Origin: Tanytarsus gracilentus
Lineage: Eukaryota; Arthropoda; Insecta; Diptera; Chironomidae
Assembly (NCBI GenBank): GCA_038502055.1
Contig: JAXRKN010000039.1
Location: 2,728,001 to 2,792,000 of the forward strand
Length of the DNA: 64,000 nt
Direction of reading: 5' to 3'
The notes beneath the pieces are model-generated. The model did not search any database and was not told where the DNA came from. It saw only the letters and a program-made list of their open reading frames with translations. The stretch's first letter is position 1. Every line of letters starts with the position of its first letter. Below are positions 1 through 12,528 of this stretch, one piece after another. The position numbers and the translations under genes are program-made.

Positions 1-128
1 TGGCTGTCGATTTCTTTCTTCAAATTATCACTAGTCACGAGCTGGTTGTATTTATCATTAAAACTATTATCACATTGATGTTGCGAGAGGCAGCAAATAG
101 CGATTAGAGCTAACGTCTTTCGCCACAT
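1..128 (-). CDS. Partial secreted protein, N-terminus only (runs off left edge)
   Basis: An ATG at 128 opens a minus-strand frame of 42 codons that stays open to the window edge. The first residues (MWRKTLALIAICCLS) have a basic start and a hydrophobic core ending near Gln/Cys, which fits a secretory signal peptide. A polar stretch rich in Asn, Lys and Asp follows. No domain is visible yet. The next two genes downstream on the same strand are secreted clip-type serine proteases, so a third member of that cluster is possible, but this is inference from position only. Everything beyond residue 42, including any splice site, lies outside the window. Confidence 0.5.
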   Translation of the reverse strand, partial: MWRKTLALIAICCLSQHQCDNSFNDKYNQLVTSDNLKKEIDS

Positions 129-2079
129 TCTCACTTTTTTTTGCTGCTTGCAGATTTTCCTTTCTAACCACAATTTATCACCTTCTATTATTATCTATTT
201 ATATTTTAATGTTCGTCTATCTCGGTTCGTGAATAGAGGCAACAATTTATCAATTATTGAGTGCATAGGAAGAGATTTCACTTTCACTCGGTGTCGCCAT
301 TCGTTATATTAAATATTTTTAATAACCTTTTGATAAAAAATGAGACGTCGATAGTCGTCATAAATGTCCTAATGATTTATCACCTAACACACAGCACGCG
401 GACGAAACTTTTTAAGTTTGTTGATGATTAAACTTCTTGTTCACTACTGAACTCGAACAACCAAAAATCATGTGAATCACGGCGAATTTTTTCTTCTCGT
501 CTTTGTATATATAAAAAAAATACAAAAATAATATTTTTCTTTCGTTCCTCTCGTTTTGGTGTAAAAACTTCAACAGCAGAGACACGACGAGAGGAGAAGA
601 GGAAAAAATAGTTGTATACAACTATTTTGCAAGCGACAAAACGATTCGAAAGTAAGTAAAAGACTTTAGAGCGTCTTATGATACGTCAGTGCATAAAGCA
701 GCAAGAGGGAGGCGGAGATGAAAATTTCAATTTATTTTTTTTAAAAAATTTGAAAAACATCAAAAAATATAAAACAGATTTTTTAAATTCAATTTTACTA
801 AAATCACCATCGCCGCCCTCTCTCTACGCTCAAGTTCAAGTGAAGTTGTCTCCATGTGCTCGTCTCTCATTACACTCATACCGATGTAATGCAGTTGGCT
901 TGCGGAAAATGTGATATAAAAAGAAAGAGAGGCATAAAAAAATTCACTTCCGAAATGATTCAATTAAGAGTCGCCAAACGAGCTGCGAGCTGATGCATAA
1001 AAAGAGAGATGGACATGAAACGAGATTTCTTTTTCTCTTACTTCCGAAAACATCTCTCGCGTGCTATTGATACGATATTGAACTTGACATTAAATTGAGT
1101 TATGTTGAGCTTCGCTGTTTAGGTCAAATTTTATGCTTCATTTCCCGCCACGAGAAACTTTCAAGCTCTGATAACCAATTTCATGTATAAACACAATGAA
1201 TGTTCGATTTATCCAGCTATTTTATGCCATGCAAATGAAAGTATCAAATATACCATTGTAGTGGTCGCCAAGCGGTGATTTCGTAACGCGTTTTCAAATT
1301 TTTCAAAGTCAGATGGAAGTGAGAGAGAAAAGTCCCCACACACCGCATACAAACTCACAATGGGGAAATTTTTTTATATACATTTTAAAATGGTAATGAA
1401 AACTCGCTTGAGTGACTCGAAAAGAAAGTGAAATTTATTATTATTAGTGTGGTTTGCTCCCCACAACTGTCTTTTATATTAAGTATATGCGTGTAGCCGG
1501 GCCGAAGTGCAGACAAAGTAATATCATTGTTATTAAAAGTTTATACTTAAAAATGGATTTGGAGCTCATTGCACATACAGCGAGAGAGTCATTTTTTAAA
1601 TGACATGTGACAGCTTAATTCAAAGTTTGCATGTGAGAAAGTTCTCTTTAATTACTTAAATGGATGTGGGTAACACTGATGGAAAAATTTAGAATTTTTA
1701 AGCTGAATTATTAAAAACTTTTTAAGACAGTAAAAAATAAATTTATTTTATTAATTAGAGTTAAATTAATTCCACAATGAAAAATTTCTCTCGGTGTAAA
1801 TTATTTCTTCACATTAGTCCGTCATATTTGACAAATCGGAAAGTCCACGGAAAATAGTTTATTTCAACTTATCTTCTTTTTCGCAATGTTAAGACAGCAA
1901 TATTATTACGCAAATATAATGACACACATGTTCATGCAAATAATCGGCGTGGAACAAAGGAAATAATTTCTCCGCGGTCATTAATGGAAAGAAGAAATAA
2001 AAACAAGTTCAATATGACTTAAATAATATTTATTAAATATGAGATTCTGAAATTATTAATTAAAATAAAAAATTTAAAT
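129..2079. other. Intergenic, no gene recognised
   Basis: AT-rich DNA with stop codons in all frames and only short chance reading frames. It separates the left-edge gene from the 3' end of the first protease. No RNA gene, transposon end or tandem array was recognised. Promoter elements for the left-edge gene should lie just above 128, but none stood out. Confidence 0.5.
2029..2034 (-). terminator. Poly(A) signal of the 372-aa protease
   Basis: AATAAA on the minus strand, about 46 nt past the TGA stop at 2080. Position and sequence fit a standard cleavage/polyadenylation signal. Confidence 0.5.
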
Positions 2080-3838
2080 TCAATTGTTATAAATAATGCT
2101 TTGAATCCATTTAGAGGTTTTGCGTACATCGTGATAAATTCCCGGTTGAAAAGCTCTTGCGCAGTCGAAGCCAGCACTAAAAGAAAATTTTGCGATTTCA
2201 ATAAATTTTAATTATTCAGAGAGAAATTCCTTAATTACCTCGTAATTCCCATTAAGTAATAGCGGCCATTGTCAACAACAGAGAGCGGACCACCACTATG
2301 GTAATGAAATAATGAAGACGTAATAATTATAATAACTGTAATTGAGCTAATCTCACCTATCGCCAAGACACGCGTCTATCGTCTTGTTCTTATAACCGGC
2401 ACAAATCATTTCGTCGAAGAGCTCTACGACGATGTTCTTTTTCTGATGCCACTTTATGCATTCATTTTTTGCTGTAATATAGGAAGAGAATTATTCTTTC
2501 TTCTTTCAATTATACGACGATGGGAACATGAAATATAAAAAAACTGCAGAAAGAAATTTCCATAGCTTCGATAGCGGTACTTTAGCACAGAATCACATAA
2601 AATTACTTACATATAATTGGAACTGAAGCGGTTCTTAAAATATTTGTACCCGTATGCCCGTGCTCGTTATTAACTTTGCCCCTGATAAATGAAACTCTTT
2701 AAGTGTTGTCAAATTAAAATAAAACGCTCGTAAATTGCAAAAAAAATGCAATTTAGGAACCTCTTAAAAAAATCTCACCATCCAGCAATGTAACCTGATT
2801 TTCCGATAATGTTCATAGGCACAGTAGGAAGACAAATCGGTAGAATGTGAGCTCTAAAATAACACAATCAAAAATTTATTATTCAAAGGACATTTAACTC
2901 AATCACTCACTTATAGCCGGCAGCCTTTCGTAATTTCATGAGAGCCACATCAAAGCGATCGGGTTGTGTGAGTCGAAAACGAAATTTAGGATGAATAAAC
3001 TTTTGCACGATTGTGTGCTTTTCTGCTGGCAACGGTTCAAAAATCAATCCGGAATCCTGCGTGTCAAGCTCACCCAGATATACCACAATTTCACGTAACT
3101 TCGCTCGACTAATGCAATGACCTTTTTTTACCATTGAAATTAATTATTTAAAACGTAACGTTTACTGACATTACTTACCAGCTGTCACAATAAATTTTCT
3201 TGACACTAAGGCACCGCCGCATTGAAACTCCTTAATGCGAATGTGTGCCTGCCATGGATATTCAGCAAAATAAGCTGGTCTACCTCCAATAATCCTACGC
3301 TGTAATACGCTACTGGGAGATCGTGGAATGCCGCAATTCGGTGGAGGTGTCAACAAATTTGATTCCGATGTGTCATAGCGTCGCCTTGAAAATTGCTTCT
3401 GAATGGACTGCGAATCATTTTCAGGCTCTCTCTTGCGTTTTGGTGCATTTTTAATTTTATTTGGTGAATTTTTCATGCAACAAGAGTATAACCATGAATT
3501 GTAGCCACCGCATCCTTTCATGCTCTCGACACTCTTTCCACCTTCCATCCAGCAGAGAATTGCGAGGCGACATTGTCTAGTTGGACACTCTAATGACACT
3601 AAATGAGTTATTTATTAGACTTTGAGATCGAAATGAAATTTGTGTGAAATTTTATAAATTCTTGAAGCTTTTAAAATTTCACCCAAAATCCACCACAAGG
3701 GTCACAATCGTCGCCTTAAGTGTGAAAGCCGATTATCTCTTTTGTTTCAGCGAAATTCTACTTACGACTCGATGACTGTCCATTGAGTGATGTTGGAAGA
3801 AGAAGAATAAAAATACCGAAAAAATGCCATAAAAGCAT
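2080..3838 (-). CDS. Clip-type trypsin-like serine protease, 372 aa, 8 exons
   Basis: Secreted serine protease zymogen of the chymotrypsin (S1) family. Exons: 3766-3838, 3179-3598, 2911-3121, 2779-2853, 2611-2681, 2357-2471, 2239-2295, 2080-2176; all junctions are GT-AG and in phase. Exon 1 encodes a signal peptide (hydrophobic core ILLLPTSLNG). A compact six-cysteine module follows (Cys 29, 34, 40, 54, 64, 65, ending in CC), resembling the clip-like module of the neighbouring protease. After a Lys/Arg-rich linker, the activation site is Arg126|Ile127 (IIGG). The catalytic triad is His166 (TAGHC), Asp222 (FDVAL) and Ser322 (GDSGGP). Asp in DACLGDSGG at the S1 position predicts cleavage after Arg/Lys. 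Nothing is missing for activity. A relationship to the Drosophila CG8170/CG8172/CG8213 cluster is my guess from memory and needs a search. Confidence 0.9.
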
Positions 3839-5720
3839 CTTTGATGTGAACTTAATACTATGCTAAAGAGCATATCTGTCTTAATGCCTCTTCGAACAGC
3901 TCATTAAATGGATCTTAAAATGTTTTTATTTGTCGCCTTTCCATTTTTATTTCTCTCACTCTTTGTAATCTGATAAATTTATGAAACAAGCACAAACTGA
4001 TCCACTTCTATCGAATCCGAGAGAGATTTTTTTTATGAAAAATATTTTTTATATTTTTCAGGCCGTCGACGCTGTGAGAGAAAGGCAGAATGCGAACTGA
4101 ACGAGTTGGCTGACGAAACGATACTGAAAAATTAATTTTTTAAGCTAAATGAAAGAAGAACAGCTTCGAAAAAAATTCAACTTTTGCTAAATCTGACGAT
4201 ATATCGGCGAATGAGAGAAAACGAGACGAAAATGTGTGTTAGTTCATTCATGGTAACCAGCTCAGCACGCATCTCATACAGCTCGTTATCTTCCCAATGC
4301 AAAATTCAACTTCATTTCTTCTCTCACTCTCATGCTGCACTTTTTATTTCAGGAATAAAAGAGCTGTAACTGTTAATTCATCGAGCGAACATATCGAGAT
4401 TTAAAAAAGTACATGTGAGAATATAGAAATTTAGAATGAATTAAATAGTTGAATTGTAACAATGCACGAAGCAAGAGGGCTCGTGATAGACAATGAATAA
4501 TTGTTAGTTGAGGTTGTGAATTAATTTACCGCGCTTTAATAGAGTAGTGCCGGTAGGTAGAGTTGTGGCTTTAATTTCGAATTTGCCAAAAAAATGAATG
4601 AACCCAAAAAAAAGTTCAACAATTTTCGCATAGCAACAGTAATCTCACAATGCATACACGAGACGCTTTGATGATCTCACAAAACACTTTTATCGTGCTC
4701 ACGCGACATTACCTTTAAAATAATGATTAAGTCATTACTTATTCAGAGCAGCCACTTTGAATATATAAAATTTTTTATGTGCAACTGTCACACCTGAATT
4801 TATATTTTATTTCTTTCTTTACTTGAGAGGATTTTTATCAGAAGGAAAAATTCCTGCAGTGCTATGTGAGAAGAATTTGTAGACGCTCTTTAGGGAGAAT
4901 AAAATTGAATACAAATTAAATAATAAAATTTGCCATCAAATGCGTCGAGTGTGAAATTCGTTTTCGATGAGTGCGTTATGAAGCTGAAATGTGTTTCTTT
5001 AGTTAATTGGAGGGAAAATCACTGATGGATTAGAAATCTAGAAAAGTAGGTGCACCACCCACTTTTTTTTGGTATAAAATACAAAGTAAATAAATTTATT
5101 TCTAAAATACAAAATCAGTCATAAAAAAACGCATCAACCAACAATCTAACATTGAACTTTATTTCTTTAATTATATTTTAAAATAGCGAAAAAAGTATTT
5201 TTACATTTGTGAGCTTTTCTAAAAAGCTCTTTTTAATATTTTTATCACAAATCATGCTTCCTACTTTGAGAGACGACAGTAAATTTTAATACTTAACAAC
5301 AACTTTGAATAAAAAAAAGTGAACAAAAATTGGTAAAAAAGAAACTTTTTGTTTCATAAAAATAAGAAGCGTCTCGTCATGTACATCATAATATTCAGTT
5401 CGTGTACAGACTTTCATCTGAGTCAATGACAGATTTGCTTCTTCTTAAACCTTTTGAACCTGGTAGCTATTTACGTACATTTAAAAAAGATAAAGTAACG
5501 AAAAAAAAACATTAAGTTTGCCTCTCACATCATCATTGTCATCTGCAGCGTGATCAACGTGTGTGTGTAGATTTTTAACAGATTAATAAATTATTAATTA
5601 AATAGGAAGAAGATTTGAAAAGCTTTTCTCAGACGATAATAAATTAATTATTTTTGTTTGTAGAAGCAGTTTTAGCAAGGAGGAGAAGAAAAAGAAGATT
5701 ACTATGGACATGAGCACTCG
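3839..5720. other. Intergenic between the two proteases
   Basis: Non-coding AT-rich sequence between the start of the 372-aa protease and the stop of the 844-aa protease, both on the minus strand. It should hold the promoter of the first and the 3' UTR of the second. A 61-codon plus-strand frame near 4184 has no family features and is taken as chance. Confidence 0.5.
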
Positions 5721-8700
5721 TTATTGCGTTGCTGCATTGATTATATGTGATATCCAGTCCACTGTGTGTGCAACTCGATGATAAATGCCCGGCTGACCTT
5801 TCGATGCACAAGAATATCCTGCAGATACGATTCCTAAAATATTTTAAACTTTAAAATAAAATCTAAAAGCATTTAGAATCATGACAAACCTATCAGGTAC
5901 CATCGACCATTCTTTTCATTCATGAGCGGACCTCCAGAATCACCTAAAATTGCAATTGTGATATAAATACGAATAATTTAAATTTAAAATGCATATAAGC
6001 TTCTTGTGATAAAATCTAAATGGTCTACGAGTTAATTAAGAAATGCCCAAATTTATGCTAAGCAAACTAATGAACCCAAATTTCACATCGTCATTTACCT
6101 TGACACGAATCTTTCCTGCCTAAAAGTCATAAAGAGAAATTTAAATTAATTAATTAAAATTAATGATCGATTTTGAGCGAAAGTCATATAATTTGCAAGA
6201 TAATCATAAAATCTACCATTTCGATATCCAGCGCAAAGCATCTCTGGATAAATGACCTAAAAATGTTGGAAGTGAAATTTTTTTCTGTAGAGATTAAAGA
6301 TGATTCAGCACTTACCACATTAATGCCATTAGATCGATGCCATCTCTCACAAACTCTGTTGTCAATGACGGGTACATCGACTGCCTGCAGTGTCTTTGGT
6401 CTCAGTCGTGAGCCAGGAGAGAGTGCACCCCATCCTGCCGACCATCCGTATTTCCCTAGGAAGTCCTCATTTTTCTCAGGCAAACAGATTGGTGCTAAAA
6501 TTAAATTAAATTCTTAATTTATTAAACATTTTTTAATGAGGTCACTCACATATGTGCGGCATGTAATGAACCGCTCTCTCAAGCGTCAAAACTGCAACAT
6601 CAAAACGGTCCGCTTGTGGTGTAAATTTGAAGTACGGATGAACATTAATTTGCCGAACACCAAATGTGTAAGCTGGTAGCGGTTCCACTGCTGAATTTAT
6701 GACATAATCGCCTGCATGGAAGAGAATTTACGCCATGGCAGTTAATTTAAAAAGGTTGCGAGAGAATAATTTTACCCAGAGTTACATGCACTTGACGCGG
6801 TATCGCCCTGGCCACACAATGTCCCGCTGAAACCACATGACGACGGCTTACGAGACTTCCACCACATCTGGAAAGCATTGATCTAAGTGCGTGAATACAA
6901 GAGAAGAGACAGAGGGGTTCGGAGGACAGAAGGAAATGGAATGCGGGAACCAATTTTTTTTTGTTCGGATAAAGTTGAAGGATGCTCGGATTTGGGTTAG
7001 TTTTGATTATGGTGGATGAGATAGAGTTTGATGATAAACGGAAGGTTGGTGAGTGAGTGGTGCCCAAAGAAGACATGAGCAAAAAACAAGCGAGTTGGTT
7101 AAAATTGTTAACATAAAAAAATATGAAGAAACAGAAAAATTCAGTGTTAGTAATTGGCTGTTAGTTGACGGTAAAAGATTAAAAAAAATTTTATGAGAGA
7201 AAAGTTGTTTTAATCTTTTTTAGAAAGAATGTTAGTACGAGATGGAAAAAGTTTTAGCTTAGTGGGTTGAAAATTCTTTATGTTCATATGAAAAAGTCAT
7301 TTTAGCTGCAGAGTGATTTTCTAAAAGTGTGGAAAAAAATTTTATTCAAAAATGATAAATTTGATTTTAAAAATTATATTCAAAAATAATTATTTTCCTG
7401 CCAACTTATGACAGACTTCCAAATTCACTCCCAAAAGTAAGTAAAACTTCTTCCAGTCTCATGTTAGACAAAACAAGCAAAAAGTAAATTAAATTCACAC
7501 GAGAGAGCACTGTCACTTATCGTTATTCGTTAAAAGCAAGACAATTTTCTTCTGTTTTGTTAGTTGAGCAAAATAAATGTTAGCAAATGAAATTTTCTTC
7601 CGAGAGCGACAATAAAATGAAATTTACAGCGATTTTCTTATTTACAAAAATAATTTTTCTATCACTGCAAAATTTAAGATTGCATTAAAAATAAAAATTA
7701 TTTTTGAACTCAAAAAAAAAGTTTCGACTGTCTTTCGTAACAAATTCATTCATACCTTGACGATCCGATACGGATGTACGCTTGCCAAGGAAAGTTACCT
7801 GAAATTTGATAATATTTTTTTGTGTAATTGAAGACGACCAAGGAATTTAAAACTCGAAATGTTTATCCAAATTACCAAAACCAGCATCATCTCCACCCAC
7901 AATGCGTCGCTGAGCGACTTGTTTTGCTAAGGATATTCCACAGCCTGAAAGCAAAAGATAGAAAAATTTCTGGTTATAAAAGACCAAACTTTATTTTGTT
8001 GTAATGAACACATAAAAACTCTTTTTTAGCAAGGCATTTCAACCTAAATCCAATGCTCGAAAAATCCTCAAAACGTAAGTTACAAGAGCTTTATTAGTAA
8101 TTTGTGTGCTTATTGTGCGTGTGCAGGATGTTGACATAAACACGAAGAAAATATTTTCTGAAAGCCTTTTTTGATACTTGGAAACATTTGTGGAATTTTT
8201 TTCTAGATGATTCAACTTTAACTTTTTTAAACGTGAATTATAGAAAAATTCGATTTTTAATAAATTATTTAAATATTTTTTGGACACAACTAAAATTTCC
8301 GTTACATCAAAAATTATTGATTGGTAAAAAATTAAACATAGAAAAACCCTAATTTAAAAAAGTGAGCAATTCCGTTTTAACGACATTATTTTAAAAATCA
8401 TTTTTGGCTCTTAAAATGTTCTCGAGTTTGGTGTATTAAAAATGGATAACGGAGGCAACGTGCGGTTGTATGTGTGACTGTGCAGCAAACGTTTTGGAAC
8501 TTATAAAATTTAATTTAATTTAATTTAAATTTTTGATCAATTTTAACATGAAATTTCTGAAATGCCTTGCGGGACACATCAAAAAAATATAAAAAATTAA
8601 CCATATCTTGTTTAAGAGTGGGATGGGAGCAGAGGGAGGGTTTTAATGCGTGGGAGCAGGACAATAGGAAAATTGTTTATGACTTGACAGATCTTCCTCA

Positions 8701-11700
8701 ACCTACACAAAATTAACACTTAGTTTTATGAAAAAGCACCAGTAGTTACAATTCATGAACATGCACAAACAATCTGTAAATAACCTCAAGCACATGAAGC
8801 GTTAAATTAATTTTTCAAAAGTTAAACAAGGAAAGCATTCATAAATAACTGTCAACAACACCTTAATGGTTAACAAATAATTAACATAAACGAAATGCTC
8901 AAAAAAGAAGTTTATCATCATCGGGTCGTGTGGTCGACTGAAGACGGCATCTCAATTGTGTTAAAATATCATCATCGTCGAGCGAGCAAGCACGAGAGTG
9001 GCAGCAGGCAGATATGGCGAAAATAAAAATGAAAGCTAATTTATGTACGAAATCTTTAATTTTTTTTCGGCTACTTCCGTCTTCTTTTTGCGGTTGTATA
9101 ACTTCACTGAGCGTCTTGACGATGATCATGCTCGCTCAGTGATATCATTAACTTTTTTTCGACCACAATGTGATTATGGAAATCAGTCTAGCGAAAATGT
9201 TCTGGTATTTCGCAGAAAAAATGAAGGCATCGGAAATTGTTCAAGCGATCCACAATCGCGACTTTCATTTCTTGCTGTCTCTTCTCATTCAAATGTAAAA
9301 AGAGTTTTCTATTGTCAAAAAAATAATGAAACAATAAAAAAATCTCATATCTTTTCTTTTGAAGAAGAAAAAGGTAAACGAGACCCAAAGTTTATTTTTT
9401 CTTTCGAAAAATGCAAATTAGCGTGGTACCTCACGAAAGATCTCTCACCGGGGCAATTCCAATTATTTTCTTTAAAACATTTCTAATTGACAACCAATTT
9501 CAGGCCATCATGCAATGACTTTCCACGCAAAGAGCATTTCCCGCAATTCTTTAATTTCCTCTTTTCTAAAAATGTTGATTAGTCTTTAAGCGGTATTAAA
9601 AGGTTTAATAAATATAATGATGATGAATTGGTTGATTAATTTAGAAGTGAAAACGATTCAATCGACCGTGGTGCAAAAAAAAGTTTTTGAATTGACTTTT
9701 TAAAAAGCATTTTGAATTATTAAGTGCACGCATGAGTTTTTAGTGGCATGCACGGATAGTTTGATAATTTATAAAATATATTTCATCATCATTATCAAAA
9801 GTTAGTTGAATACCTTAATATGTCGCATTTCTTTAGCAATAGAGGATTTAGGAAATTAAAAAACACAAAAAAATTAAAGATGGAGCTCAGGTAAAAGGTT
9901 AAAAAGATGTTAAACCACCAGAGTTAAAAATAGAGTAAAGCAGAGATGATTTTATGTACACTCACTAGGATCATTTAATACGGGTCCATAATCGGTACTG
10001 GGAAGATCTGTTAAGTCAAACGTTTTTCCTGCTTCCGGGCCTAAATTTGATGACTTTGCCGTGCGATGACAGCATCCTTGTAACACACTATTACAGGTGC
10101 CTTGCAATAAACCTCCAGTCATCCAACATAATACAAAAAACTCACACGTCCCTCCCTCGTGGCTACACTCCATTTCCGTTCGCGGTGTTCGAGCAAAGAA
10201 ATCGACACCAGCTAGAGTTTGGTGAGACATTTTCGGAAATTCATTGTTACATAAGAAGCTATTTAATGGAATTGTTTTTTTTCTGTTGTTGTTATGCATT
10301 TCACATATCACATTTGGACTACATCGCCATGCCATAACTGTCACCTCATTGGCACTCGCACATAAAGGTGTGTTAGAGAGACGCACGAAAAAAATAAACA
10401 TTAAAGAAAAAAAAGTTGTGATTTCACTTTCTCTCTCGGTAAGAAGCAGCAACGACGATTATAATATGATTTGATAAAAGTCTCTTTAAATGCGAAAATT
10501 ATTTAACATTTGTTGAAGAAGAAAGCGTTTATTGAGAAAATCATCGTGATGGACACACGAAATTTCTGTGTTGTTATAAAAATACTTTTTTATATGGAAG
10601 AAAGCAACATATTAAGGTCAAGGTCTTTTCTTATATTTTTCTCGTTTATGGTTTTTTATATATTTTCAAAAGAAATCTCCCGAGATGCACAATTTAAATA
10701 AAAAGGGTTTTGTATAAATTTTAATAAAACTAATTTTTTCACAGATATGAATACAGAAAAGTTGTTAAAGTTTTTCTCTGAGTTCATAAGACAATTTCGT
10801 GATTTTTATCGAGTGAATAAAGTGAGGTTAGATTTTCACTCAACACTATTCTATATGTTAGCTTATTGTGCATCTCGGCCCAAGAAATCGAAAAATATCT
10901 TCAACTCACCTTTATCTTTAATCACAGTCGATTCATCGATATCTTGGAGATTGAATTCATTACGAACGTCTTGAACGGCGACTAATTGATCAATTCCAAA
11001 ATTTTGGTCCCTAAAGCGATTTTGATCGTACACGAATGGAGGGATTAAATTATTAATTGACACATGTCTAGACACATTCACTTATACACCGCATCGTGTA
11101 AAGTAATAAAGAAAAGAGTTTAACAAAAAAAAACTTTCTCGACTTTGAGAGAGACTTTACGTGTGCTCACCTAAAGACAACATTGTCATTACCAACATAA
11201 GTGGTTCCGGGGCCAAAATCTGTTGTCGCCGTTGCAGCTGGAAAAACGACACGAGGCTGTCGTGACTTCCACGAATAAGTCGACGGTTGTTGATAAAATT
11301 TGGCTGTCGGTTGTTGAGCTGACGCTGCGGCTGATGCCGACTGTCCATAGTCGGGATATTCCGTGTAGACTTTTGGAGGAAAGAAATGTCTCGGTGGTCG
11401 TGATGATTCGGGTTCAAAATATCCACCGGATGCTGTACTTTCATACTGTGTTCTCGGAAAGAAAACCACCGAGTCGGAAGCACTTCCACTGTAATCTCTA
11501 ATTGGTCGATTAAATCCAGTCACTGGGCCACCGTTTGCATCGCCAAACTTTGTAACTTCCTCATCACGAAACGGTGCAACGAATGGACGGTAATAGCGAT
11601 TATTGCCAACTCGCTCATTCTCATTTATTTCACCATCATCGCTGTGATATGGACGTTGAAGATTTAAAATTGCATCGCCAAAGTTCAATGACTCTTCGCT

Positions 11701-12528
11701 GTAGCTCTGCGGTATGAAAGGATTAAAGTTGTGCTGCCTGGCTTCACTTTCATTTTCCGAGAATTGGATTCCCGATCGGCGCGCTGTTAAGGCTTCGGCA
11801 CGAGGCAACGGCTGATTTTCACCATCGGTCGAATTTTGCTCGGGAAAGCGTATTTTCTTATCACCGTCATGATCCGCTAACAGCTTGCCGCCTCGCTCAT
11901 TTTCTAACGGCTTTTCGTCACTCGCACTATCTCCATTATTTTCATCGTCTTGCTTCTGTACTTGTACCTCATCATTATCATCGTTGTCTTGAGGTGCAAA
12001 TGAAATTGGAATTATTTTATTTTGAAACTTTTTGTATTGTTCACGCTCAGCATCGGTGGCCCGAAGTGCGATTGTCGCATTGTCTTCGTTTGCATAATCA
12101 AAATCAAAGTTTAAGTCAAATGCAATCTGCGAAGCAGGATACGTACCGATTGAGTCATCATATTCATCTGACCTCCTTCGGAATGGCGACGGCGAAGAGG
12201 TGCGAAAAAGTGGAGAAGATGGCTCGCGAAATGATCCGAAGGTGCTCGGCAAGTTTTTACTATTTCGCGATTTATTATCAATAAACTGAACACTATCGAG
12301 CGAAGAGAATTCCTGATAGGGTGGAATTAAGTTACGCAATTGACGACGACTAGACTGTTGGTGTGTGGTTGAGAGGTTTTCTATCGTAATTCCTAGCTTA
12401 TCATTTGTGAACGACGGAATTTCAGGATTGATGAGTGACGTGGTTGACTTTGTTGGTGCATCAGATGCATTTACGAGTGAAACACCAACGATAATTGTAA
12501 GTGCAATCCATTTCGTGGCTACTAACAT
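5721..12528 (-). CDS. Large mosaic clip-type trypsin-like protease, 844 aa, 12 exons
   Basis: Secreted serine protease with a very long N-terminal arm. Exons: 11171-12528, 10910-11067, 9966-10211, 7876-7944, 7756-7798, 6776-6867, 6550-6711, 6316-6494, 6217-6256, 6099-6119, 5890-5943, 5721-5833; phases agree throughout. Residues 1-22 form a signal peptide. Residues 23 to about 505 are low-complexity, rich in Ser, Asn, Asp, Pro and Arg and probably disordered. Exon 3 carries a six-cysteine clip-like module (ECSHEGGTCEFF, CWMTGG, GCC). Activation is at Arg601|Ile602 (IVGG). The triad is His641, Asp693 and Ser792 (QGDSGGP), and Asp in KDSCQGDSGG predicts trypsin specificity. Exon 10 is only 21 nt. 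Overall plan and length recall Drosophila CG8170 (from memory). Such proteases act in extracellular cascades; the substrate is unknown. Introns 3 (2.0 kb) and 5 (0.9 kb) show no genes. Confidence 0.88.
7945..9965 (-). other. Large intron 3 of the 844-aa protease
   Basis: A 2021-nt intron between the clip-module exon and the activation-site exon. Donor GTGAGT and acceptor TTTCAG are canonical. The 147-codon plus-strand frame at 9043-9486 inside it is Phe/Lys-rich with no domain and is treated as chance. No transposon ends were recognised. Confidence 0.6.

Noticed and set aside
9043..9486. 147-codon plus-strand frame inside the protease intron
   Set aside because: No signal, domain or splice context; Phe/Lys/Ser-rich as expected from AT-rich non-coding DNA.
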